Positions 1 through 6,029 are shown, counted from the stretch's first letter. The stretch: 6,144 nt of DNA from Bacteroidales bacterium (GCA_027073875.1 JALTEO010000325.1:1-6144), one strand, 5' to 3'. Notes: generated by a model from the letters alone, not told the origin. Made by a program: numbers and translations.

Positions 1-860
1 GTATCATCATATCATTAATCGGAGTTTTATTAGTATTCATTTCCTGTAAAAAAGAATCACCCAATGAAATACCTGTCAAACCAAGACTGTTGTTCAAATC
101 CGGTTTTGAAGACGGTGTGTATCTCGAAGAACCGAATGATGATACGCCGATAGGAAGATACCAACTAATTAAAGGAACCGATTCGGAAACCGGCTTCAGT
201 TGGCCGATAAAGGTGCTCGGGGCAAATACCGGCGGTCTGCATTTTGTCGATGACGATAATTTTAAAGCTCTTGAAAACAAAATACAAACCGTAATCGGTC
301 ACAATGGAGATTCTACAAAAGCACTTTATAACATAGAACATTACAATGTAAATATAACACAATGCCCATATGAAATTCTTGATATTCCGGAAGGGACAAA
401 AGATTTATATATTAAATATTGGATTAAGTTAGATAGTGCAAGTTTATTTCAACCGGATATGTGGCGAGCAATTTTTGAATATAAAACCAAAGGTTATAAA
501 GACCACTGGAGTACAGGATTTAGACTGATTGCATTTATATACACAGATAATGACGGTGTTCCATATTGGCATTGGCAAGGCGACAAAAATCCCGAACATC
601 CGATTTGGGAAATTGATAATAAAAATATTACTGTTCCGGTCAATAAATGGTTTTTAACAGAATTTTACTGGCATTGGAGCGAAGGTGATGACGGCAGAGC
701 ATTATGGAAAATAAATGGACAAATAATAGGAGACCATTACGGACCTACCACTCGACATTCCAAACCTATTGATTTTATTATGTTGACACAAATATATGGA
801 AATGCGAATCCAAAACATCAATGGATTGACGATATTGAAATATGGGATGGAATACCATAA
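1..860 (+). CDS. Lipoprotein with concanavalin A-like (polysaccharide lyase/LamG-type) domain, 5'-truncated by the window
   Basis: The reading frame is open from base 3 to the TAA at 858-860, so the gene starts before the window; 285 codons are visible. The first residues form a hydrophobic stretch ending in VFISC at 33-47, followed by KKESPNE. This is a lipoprotein signal peptide with its lipobox Cys at 45-47, so the mature protein has 271 residues and is membrane-anchored. No ATG occurs in frame near the start; the TTG at 90 lies inside the mature protein and is not the start. The mature part opens with LFKSGFEDG. It then alternates aromatic-rich strands: LYIKYWIKLD near 405, KWFLTEFYWHW near 645-677, ALWKINGQIIGDHYG near 699-743, and a last strand WIDDIEIWDG near 822-851. 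This layout is typical of concanavalin A-like sandwiches found in Bacteroidota polysaccharide lyases and LamG-type carbohydrate-binding proteins. I infer carbohydrate binding or cleavage; no catalytic residues can be assigned, so a non-enzymatic binding lipoprotein is equally possible. Surface exposure is undetermined: the Lys-Lys-Glu-Ser after the Cys only partly resembles known export signals. Confidence 0.72.
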   Translation, partial: IIISLIGVLLVFISCKKESPNEIPVKPRLLFKSGFEDGVYLEEPNDDTPIGRYQLIKGTDSETGFSWPIKVLGANTGGLHFVDDDNFKALENKIQTVIGHNGDSTKALYNIEHYNVNITQCPYEILDIPEGTKDLYIKYWIKLDSASLFQPDMWRAIFEYKTKGYKDHWSTGFRLIAFIYTDNDGVPYWHWQGDKNPEHPIWEIDNKNITVPVNKWFLTEFYWHWSEGDDGRALWKINGQIIGDHYGPTTRHSKPIDFIMLTQIYGNANPKHQWIDDIEIWDGIP

Positions 861-979
861 TAAAAATTATCCACACAAAATAAGCATTTGGATTTAATAC
901 CAAATACAAATAGCAAATAGTCCAATGATTTGCCAAGATTTATTAGGATAAAACTTCGAAATTTATTATTCTCCCAAAG

Positions 980-1016
980 TCCCAAAGGGATTCTTTCCGG
1001 AAGGATGCCTTCGGCA
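980..1016. repeat. Cluster of three consecutive mini-hairpins
   Basis: Three small inverted repeats lie almost end to end. TCCCAAAGGGA at 980-990 has a 4-bp stem. At 992-1005 a 14-base hairpin is centred on the palindrome TTCCGGAA, with one G-T wobble. TGCCTTCGGCA at 1006-1016 has a 4-bp stem with loop TTC. The last 16 bases of the cluster (1001-1016) recur exactly at 1320-1335. It is too weakly T-tailed to be a good intrinsic terminator. It looks like a dispersed intergenic repeat module, which a genome-wide search would settle. Confidence 0.6.
1001..1016 (+). repeat. 16-bp direct repeat, copy 1
   Basis: The sequence AAGGATGCCTTCGGCA occurs here and again at 1320-1335 in the same orientation. 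An exact 16-base match is unlikely by chance in a window this size. Its 3' part forms a small hairpin (TGCC/GGCA). Together with copy 2 it brackets the most structured part of the intergenic gap. Confidence 0.8.
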
Positions 1017-1023
1017 GTTAATC

Positions 1024-1036
1024 AATATCCGATATT
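1024..1036. repeat. Small palindrome AATATC-C-GATATT
   Basis: A perfect 6-bp inverted repeat with a single central base, lying just after the mini-hairpin cluster. It could be a protein-binding dyad, but nothing nearby shows that, and AT-rich DNA produces such dyads readily. Confidence 0.4.
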
Positions 1037-1081
1037 ATTTGCCTAAATAACGAATACCGAACACTGAACGCCGATTTAATA

Positions 1082-1136
1082 CCGATTGCACATTCAATAT
1101 AGTACAATTTATTGTACTATTTTCATGTAGCATCGG
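1082..1136. repeat. 55-nt imperfect palindrome with perfect 10-bp core; possible terminator
   Basis: The core at 1099-1120 is ATAGTACAAT, TT, ATTGTACTAT: a perfect 10-bp inverted repeat with a 2-base centre. Outside a small internal loop the arms keep pairing. ACAT (1090-1093) pairs with ATGT (1125-1128), TGC (1087-1089) with GCA (1130-1132), and CCGA (1082-1085) with TCGG (1133-1136), with one-base bulges at 1086 and 1129. About 21 base pairs form in total. On the plus strand the core is followed by TTTT (1120-1123), so it could terminate the lipoprotein transcript, but it is AT-rich and 222 bases past that stop codon. A structured RNA, or a REP- or MITE-like remnant, is an alternative. The palindrome is seen directly; its role is unknown. 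Confidence 0.7.
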
Positions 1137-1138
1137 CA

Positions 1139-1181
1139 TTATACCAAGTCTTTTTTGAATTTATAATTCGTTTTGGTATAA
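1139..1181. repeat. Nested hairpin, 9-bp outer and 5-bp inner stem
   Basis: TTATACCAA at 1139-1147 is the exact reverse complement of TTGGTATAA at 1173-1181. Between them, GAATT (1157-1161) and AATTC (1165-1169) form a second stem around TAT. It begins three bases after the 55-nt palindrome, giving two back-to-back hairpins. Its function is unknown. Confidence 0.65.
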
Positions 1182-1262
1182 AAAGTTTCTTTTTTGCTTG
1201 TTCTTCTTTATAAACTTATTTCATACTTTTCATTGATTTAAGCAAGAACACTCAAAAAAGAC
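1148..1262. repeat. Long-range 11-bp inverted repeat with inner stem
   Basis: GTCTTTTTTGA at 1148-1158 is the exact reverse complement of TCAAAAAAGAC at 1252-1262. Inside, 1191-1200 can pair with 1239-1248 over 10 bp, including two G-T wobbles. TCTTTTTTG occurs twice (1149-1157 and 1188-1196), so two left arms compete for the one right arm. The left arm also overlaps the nested hairpin at 1139-1181, so the two folds exclude each other. T-runs make some of this pairing expected by chance. Confidence 0.5.
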
Positions 1263-1274
1263 GAAGGAATTGTG

Positions 1275-1315
1275 TTATACACTATGAACTACACACTACT
1301 ACACTATGCACTATA
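1275..1315. repeat. CTA/CA-rich degenerate repeat tract
   Basis: The tract is built from overlapping ACACTATG (1279-1286 and 1301-1308) and ACTACAC (1288-1294 and 1298-1304) units. It is low-complexity, non-coding, and sits between the inverted-repeat arm and the second 16-bp copy. It looks like a degenerate short tandem repeat. Confidence 0.55.
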
Positions 1316-1319
1316 TAGA

Positions 1320-1335
1320 AAGGATGCCTTCGGCA
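1320..1335 (+). repeat. 16-bp direct repeat, copy 2, with 5-bp hairpin
   Basis: This is an exact second copy of the 16 bases at 1001-1016. Here the hairpin is one pair longer, ATGCC-TTC-GGCAT at 1324-1336. On the minus strand it lies 26 bases downstream of the AsmA stop codon and is followed by CCTTTCTATA. It could contribute weakly to termination of that gene, but it lacks a proper T-tract. Confidence 0.75.
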
Positions 1336-1362
1336 TAAATTGTTAACTGTAAATAAAGTGGG

Positions 1363-4254
1363 TTAACTATTCTCCGCTTTCCTTATCAGTTCATCGCCTT
1401 GCTGCTTGGCTTTTTGCACAATGCCATCAGCTTCTTTTTTGGCTTTATTTTCTATATCGTTGGCTTTACTGTTAGCCGTATTCTCTGTTTGTTTTGCTTT
1501 TTTCTCGGCTTCGGATTTTATTTTCTTTGCCGATTCCTTTGCCAGTCTTTTCTTTATAGGATTGCTACCGGCTTGTTTAATCAGGTCGTCAGCTTGCTTT
1601 TGGGCTTCACTACGGATTTTTGCGGCGGTATTCTTGCCTTCCTTACGAATCTTCTCTGCTGTTTGATGTGCCGCCTTTTTTACTTGGTCTGCCCGTTTCT
1701 GTGCCTCAGCAAGCAGTTGTGCTGCTTTGGCTTTGGCTTCCTCAATGGCTTTTTCTTTTGCCTTGTCTATTTCTTCGTTTACCTTGTCTTTGATTTGGTC
1801 TTTTACCGCATCAACTACCGAACCGGTTTGGTCGCCAAGCAGGACTTTGATGTCCGGTTTATCAATGGTGCCGCCAACCAACACATTAAAATCAATATTA
1901 TCGCCAATGTCGGCATTGATACCTTGGGCTTTCAATTTACCTGTAACAGCATCCATCACGGAACCGATTGATGAACCGAATTCCGATTTTGGCACCGACC
2001 AATTCATTTTATAATCTAATGCACCTTCAACACTTTGTTTGCCTTCGGTATGTGCGGTAGCTTTTCCCACCGCAAAATCAAAAGGGTCGAATGACACATT
2101 TCCATCTTTTATCTTAATACTCAGGTTAGTATCTTTTGGTTTAAACTCAGAGAACTTGTTGGTACCAAAAAAGCTATCCATCATTGAGAACAACTTAGAA
2201 CCTTTGATTACCAGACTCTTGGTTTGAATATTTCCAAAGCCGTTCAAAGTTTTCATGTCCGGCTCCATATTTGGTTGCAAAATCATTGACAGTGTCATTT
2301 TCCCTGAAATTTTACCCGTAGATTTTTCAAGAATAGGTGCCAGTTTCTGAATTGTGTTAAAAGCGGCATAAGTTTTCGGCAAATCAATATCGGTCAAACT
2401 CATTTCGTAATCCATACTTGGTTTTGACATATCTTTTGTGCTGTATTTCCCACTCATGGCAATAGTGCCATCAAGCACTTGCATAGATAACTTCCGCATA
2501 ATAACTTCACCTCCACGAATAATTAACATGCCTTTAAAATTGTCAATATCCAAATTGTCATAATGCAACTTGCCAATTCCGGAATTCAGCGTAAAATCGA
2601 TATTCTTTGGAACTTCCACCACCGATAATTCTTCTGAAGCAGCAGTGTCTGTCGTTGTTGCTGTTTCAGCAGCGGCGGTTTCATCATCGCTCATCCACTC
2701 GTTCACATCAAAATAGCCGGCATTGAAATTAAAACTGCCTGTGAGCGTATCGTCTTTGAAATAATACTGTAACAGGTTGTCGATTCTACCATCGGCGTGT
2801 AAATCGCTTTTGCCCACTTTGGCATCAAAATTTTTCAAAGCGACAAACTGCGGTGAGAAACTCATCAACATATCTTTGATAGTCGTTGCAGGCATATCGG
2901 CACTTTTATAGACCATATTTTGGATACCCAAATTACCATCTGCCTGAAAATCTTCATACCGTTCTTCTTCAATTGCAGAGAGATTTCCTTTCATGCTCAA
3001 ATCGGCAGTAATCAATCCGTTTAAATCAACGCTATCCATGGGCATAATATCTTTTACCGAGCCCAAATCCACTTTTCCTTTTACAAAAGCATCAATATAC
3101 GGGTCAACCAACAAATTCTTGGAAATCAGTTTGGCATCTACGGGATTGCCTGCCATTTCCAAATGGAATTTTTTCAGGTTCACCACTGTTTTATTAATAT
3201 CTGCGGAATCCAAATTCTTGACATTTAGGTCCATTGCTACATTTTTCACGGCTTTTGGCAAATCAGGATATTGGAACGAACCGTTATTTATTCCGAGATT
3301 AATATCGTATCCGGGCATCAAGCTATCATTGTAAATACCTTTCAGTTTACCATCGAAAGAGAATGTCCCCGATGCTTTCAATCCTGCAAAATCGTTCATA
3401 TACAACGCAGGAATCAACGACAATAATTGCTTAAACGGACTGTCTTTTATAGCGAAACTCAGATCCATACTAATATCGTCTGTCGGCATGGCTACCTCCC
3501 CGTCAAACGACAATGGCAAATCATTAATTGTAAATTTATTATCCTCAAAAGTATAAACCCATTTATCCATATCGGCACCAATTTTTGCATTCATGGTAAT
3601 ATTTGCCTTGGTCAGATAGTCCACACCCTCGTAAGAAAAACCGGCTTCTTTTATTACCGATACAATCTCCAGCGTGGTTTTTGCCAACGACATATTACCT
3701 TTCAGCGTTAAATCCATGTGCTTGAGCGTAGTGGAAACGCCTAAATCATCATCGCGGTAACTAATGGTTGCGTCTGTAATCTGTAACCGTTTCAATGCCA
3801 GATTAAAATTAGATGAAGTGGTGTCTTCCGGTGTTTCTTCGGTGGCAACTGTTGTTGTATCTTCCGGAGCAATATCCCAGTTAGCAGTACCGTCTTTCAA
3901 GGCAATGGCATGAATGACAGGTTGATTCAGTTCAATGGCACGCACTTTAATATTGTCGCCCATTACACTCATCAAGTCCACTACCAATGACATTTTATTG
4001 ATATATGCCAGCGTATCACCGGCAAAAGTATCGGTTCCAATCACCGATAAATCGTTAATAGTAAATGCCAAATTCGGAAAACTACTAAAAATCGACAAGT
4101 CAAACTCGCCAAAATTCACATCGGCATTCACCGAGTTATTAATTTCGGTTTTTGCCATTTCCACAATCTTACTTTTAAATAAAAACGGAATGGAAAACAA
4201 ACCGATAATCAGCACTAAAATAATAATAGCCAGAATCTTAAAAAACTTTTTCAT
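1363..4254 (-). CDS. AsmA-family inner-membrane-anchored envelope protein with C-terminal hendecad coiled coil
   Basis: This is a complete 963-residue protein. Residues 5-26 are one hydrophobic transmembrane helix after MKKFFK, with no cleavage site, so the body should sit in the periplasm anchored to the inner membrane. Residues 27-125 match the AsmA N-terminal pattern, including NFGEFDLSIFSSFPNL (47-62). A long beta-rich body follows, and residues 570-805 resemble the AsmA C-terminal region (GGEVIMRKLSMQVLDG, VGGTIDKPDIKV). Two Thr/Glu-rich linkers (129-148 and 522-545) interrupt it. Residues 812-963 are a Lys/Ala/Glu-rich helix with clear 11-residue repeats. AsmA-family proteins are known as elongated beta-groove proteins tied to lipid transport and outer-membrane homeostasis; transport is inferred here. 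The start at 4254 is chosen because the membrane anchor follows at once. No Shine-Dalgarno is seen, as is usual in Bacteroidota. The gene lies 113 bases after a co-oriented outer-membrane barrel gene. The family assignment is firm; the substrate is unknown. Confidence 0.9.
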   Translation of the reverse strand: MKKFFKILAIIILVLIIGLFSIPFLFKSKIVEMAKTEINNSVNADVNFGEFDLSIFSSFPNLAFTINDLSVIGTDTFAGDTLAYINKMSLVVDLMSVMGDNIKVRAIELNQPVIHAIALKDGTANWDIAPEDTTTVATEETPEDTTSSNFNLALKRLQITDATISYRDDDLGVSTTLKHMDLTLKGNMSLAKTTLEIVSVIKEAGFSYEGVDYLTKANITMNAKIGADMDKWVYTFEDNKFTINDLPLSFDGEVAMPTDDISMDLSFAIKDSPFKQLLSLIPALYMNDFAGLKASGTFSFDGKLKGIYNDSLMPGYDINLGINNGSFQYPDLPKAVKNVAMDLNVKNLDSADINKTVVNLKKFHLEMAGNPVDAKLISKNLLVDPYIDAFVKGKVDLGSVKDIMPMDSVDLNGLITADLSMKGNLSAIEEERYEDFQADGNLGIQNMVYKSADMPATTIKDMLMSFSPQFVALKNFDAKVGKSDLHADGRIDNLLQYYFKDDTLTGSFNFNAGYFDVNEWMSDDETAAAETATTTDTAASEELSVVEVPKNIDFTLNSGIGKLHYDNLDIDNFKGMLIIRGGEVIMRKLSMQVLDGTIAMSGKYSTKDMSKPSMDYEMSLTDIDLPKTYAAFNTIQKLAPILEKSTGKISGKMTLSMILQPNMEPDMKTLNGFGNIQTKSLVIKGSKLFSMMDSFFGTNKFSEFKPKDTNLSIKIKDGNVSFDPFDFAVGKATAHTEGKQSVEGALDYKMNWSVPKSEFGSSIGSVMDAVTGKLKAQGINADIGDNIDFNVLVGGTIDKPDIKVLLGDQTGSVVDAVKDQIKDKVNEEIDKAKEKAIEEAKAKAAQLLAEAQKRADQVKKAAHQTAEKIRKEGKNTAAKIRSEAQKQADDLIKQAGSNPIKKRLAKESAKKIKSEAEKKAKQTENTANSKANDIENKAKKEADGIVQKAKQQGDELIRKAENS

Positions 4255-4271
4255 CGTAAATAATTTTTAGT

Positions 4272-4299
4272 CAAATTTAGAACATTTTTTTTAACCAAA
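4272..4299 (-). promoter_or_regulatory. Candidate Bacteroidota-type promoter for the AsmA gene
   Basis: Read on the minus strand, TTTG (4299-4296) is followed after 16 bases by TAAATTTG (4279-4272), an exact match to the TAnnTTTG -7 element known in Bacteroides and Flavobacterium. The spacer is slightly short. The element ends 17 bases before the ATG, so the 5' leader would be only about 10-13 bases. The poly-A/T context raises the chance of a random match. Confidence 0.45.
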
Positions 4300-4339
4300 G
4301 ATTATTCAAGGCAAAAATCTAAATTAAATGCTTACTAGC

Positions 4340-4358
4340 AAAAAGAAAAACGCCGTTT
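4340..4358 (-). terminator. Weak candidate terminator after the outer-membrane protein gene
   Basis: On the minus strand, about 10 bases past the barrel gene stop, AAACGGCGTTT (4358-4348) forms a 4-bp stem with loop GGC, and a T-rich run (TTTTTCTTTT) continues to about 4341. The T-tract is good but the stem is very short, so read-through into the AsmA gene is likely. Confidence 0.3.
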
Positions 4359-4367
4359 GTCTAGAAA

Positions 4368-6029
4368 TTAAAACGCATAAGTCACCCCCAGCATCACATG
4401 GAATCCCATTGTAGGATAATAGTTCCACATATCGTATTTGCCTAAGATATTTTTGGCGGTAATGAAACCCGACAGGAATTTACTGTAACGGTATTCCAAT
4501 CCGAGATTAATGTCGTAAGTAGGCGTAATTAACAAAGGTGTAACAGCACCTGTTGCATCAAATGTTTTAGCATAAACTTTATCCAAATAGAACAAATCAA
4601 TATTAAGCAGAATCTTGTCGCGGAGATTATATTTAGATGAAGCAGCTACAATCAGCTCCGGTTTTTGCCACGGGTATTCTTCTTTGTCCATTGTATATTT
4701 GTTGTAATCGGCACGAAGCAACAAATTCCACTTTTGTGTTTTTTTCCAAGTAATTTCACCGTGTAAAGAAAATAATTGCACATCATCATAGACCACATCA
4801 AAGTGATTCATAAGCAGTTCGTTCGTATCATTTACAAAAAAGTGCATATCGTCAACTAATTTGAAGGCAACGCCAAAATCATAAAACATCGTTTTGGTAA
4901 ACGAACCTTTGATACCACTGAATAAAGTCATTTTATTATTTTCATTCTTAACCAATAAATCAGGTTTTACGAACTGGTTCTCCTCATGGATAGTAGAAAA
5001 GTGATTAGCATTCAGATTGCCGTCAAAGCCAATATACGGAATCATAATATTTTCAATGATATTATACTGCATATTAACCATTGGATAAAAATGCCACAGC
5101 AGAGAATCACCTTGTTCATCAGCAGCCACTTTCAATCCTGCCTGAATACGCCATACTTTTTCAATCTTGCTAACATACGGCATCAATTTTACCAATACTT
5201 CATTAGATGTATCGGAAGTCGTATTTTGATTAATGTAAGCTCCTGTAAAATCAACACCTACAGTCTCGTCATCAAATATTCCCGATAGTTTTCCGTCTAA
5301 TGTCAACTGATTTTCGTAACTACCAAATTTCTCCTGAAAGAATCCATAATTTAACTTGGTAAAGTAGTTAATATGGTTTTTGTCCATATAAGTAGATTTG
5401 ATATACGAATTCATATTAAATTTCAGAAACCGCTGAAAAATAGTGTCTTTATCAGGAATTGTATCTAAGGCGGGATTGATACCATAGTAGTGAAAACCGT
5501 TACGGGTAAAATTCAGTCCTCCACCAACAACTTTATATCGCAACATTCGTTTTCCATAAAATTTTATCTCATTATCGGAGAAGCCGGCCGGCACTTTCTT
5601 CCCATTTTCCAATTTTATCTTATTATTAAATGATAAATGTTTAGCATAAACGCCATATTGAAACTCTTTGGAACGCAAGCTATTGTAATAATACTCAAAT
5701 AAGGGCATTATATTAGAAGCAAAACCAACTTTTAAATAATTTTTGTGTAATAATGCCAACGGTTCGCCCAGCATTTTTGCCGCATGAATCGGTTGTACCT
5801 GAAACGGCACAAAAATCGGTTTATTAACAAAATAATATCTGAAATCTTCCGGTTTAACTGAAACCGTATCCACAACCGATGGGTTGATATTAACTTTAAA
5901 AGCATCGGAGATAGTTGGTGTATATTCTTTCACTACGGTTACATTCTTTCCTTTGCCGGACTCTTGCGAAATACCATTAAACGGGAATATCAGAAAAAGA
6001 ACAACCACATAAAATAAACGCTTTTTCAT
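4368..6029 (-). CDS. Outer-membrane beta-barrel protein (TonB-dependent-receptor-like barrel, no plug domain seen)
   Basis: From the preferred start this is a 553-residue protein. MKKRLFYVVVLFLIFPFNGIS is a signal peptide with cleavage likely near residues 21-23 (SQES). A conserved-looking stretch, VTVVKEYTPTISDAFKVN (30-47), precedes an N-terminal segment up to about residue 97. Alternating aromatic and polar strands then run to the end, closing with NLGLEYRYSKFLSGF, a Lys-Asn-Ile-Leu-Gly turn, and GVTYAF. A terminal aromatic is the usual outer-membrane barrel signature, so this should be an integral outer-membrane protein. Its barrel and last strands resemble TonB-dependent receptors, but no plug domain or TonB box is visible and the protein is shorter than typical receptors. 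The frame extends upstream to an ATG at 6110 (27 more residues, after an in-frame TAA at 6114-6116), but that would bury the signal peptide, so 6029 is chosen. No strong Shine-Dalgarno is present. The AsmA gene follows 113 bases downstream. Barrel identity is fairly sure; ligand and role are unknown. Confidence 0.78.
   Translation of the reverse strand: MKKRLFYVVVLFLIFPFNGISQESGKGKNVTVVKEYTPTISDAFKVNINPSVVDTVSVKPEDFRYYFVNKPIFVPFQVQPIHAAKMLGEPLALLHKNYLKVGFASNIMPLFEYYYNSLRSKEFQYGVYAKHLSFNNKIKLENGKKVPAGFSDNEIKFYGKRMLRYKVVGGGLNFTRNGFHYYGINPALDTIPDKDTIFQRFLKFNMNSYIKSTYMDKNHINYFTKLNYGFFQEKFGSYENQLTLDGKLSGIFDDETVGVDFTGAYINQNTTSDTSNEVLVKLMPYVSKIEKVWRIQAGLKVAADEQGDSLLWHFYPMVNMQYNIIENIMIPYIGFDGNLNANHFSTIHEENQFVKPDLLVKNENNKMTLFSGIKGSFTKTMFYDFGVAFKLVDDMHFFVNDTNELLMNHFDVVYDDVQLFSLHGEITWKKTQKWNLLLRADYNKYTMDKEEYPWQKPELIVAASSKYNLRDKILLNIDLFYLDKVYAKTFDATGAVTPLLITPTYDINLGLEYRYSKFLSGFITAKNILGKYDMWNYYPTMGFHVMLGVTYAF

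Larger units (their letters stand above)
861..1362. other. Non-coding gap between convergent genes, rich in hairpins and short repeats
   Basis: This 502-base AT-rich stretch separates the stop of the plus-strand lipoprotein gene from the stop of the minus-strand AsmA gene. I see no convincing coding frame, tRNA or rRNA in it. It contains a mini-hairpin cluster (980-1016), a small palindrome (1024-1036), a 55-nt imperfect palindrome (1082-1136), a nested hairpin (1139-1181), a long-range inverted repeat (1148-1158 with 1252-1262), a CTA/CA-rich degenerate tract (1275-1315), and a second copy of a 16-base sequence (1320-1335). Terminators for both convergent genes are expected here, but this much structure exceeds what two simple terminators need. 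It may include decayed or dispersed repeat elements; that is inference. Confidence 0.8.

Noticed and set aside
165..362. 65-codon minus-strand open frame inside the lipoprotein gene
   Set aside because: It is antisense to clear domain-coding sequence, has no ribosome site and no recognisable family.
861..1362. CRISPR array in the repeat-rich gap
   Set aside because: The repeats are different short hairpins and only one exact 16-bp pair; there are no regularly spaced identical repeats and no cas genes.
861..1362. Insertion sequence remnant with transposase
   Set aside because: No transposase-like reading frame is present, and the inverted repeats nest or overlap rather than bound one segment. 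A small non-autonomous element remains possible and is listed as a finding.
1399..1971. Long plus-strand open frame rich in Phe, Leu and Cys, resembling a membrane protein
   Set aside because: It lies antisense to the Lys/Ala/Glu-rich coiled-coil coding part of the AsmA gene; its composition follows from reverse-reading those codons, and there is no supporting start signal.
1406..2227. Other plus-strand open frames opposite the AsmA 3' half (1406-1666, 1727-2014, 2039-2227)
   Set aside because: These are antisense shadows of a well-supported gene, with no recognisable protein features.
2993..4270. Plus-strand open frames opposite the AsmA 5' half (2993-3334, 3427-3711, 3935-4270)
   Set aside because: They are antisense to the AsmA body and membrane anchor and show no independent coding evidence.
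4986..5288. 100-codon plus-strand open frame inside the outer-membrane protein gene
   Set aside because: It is antisense to barrel-strand coding sequence, with no supporting features.
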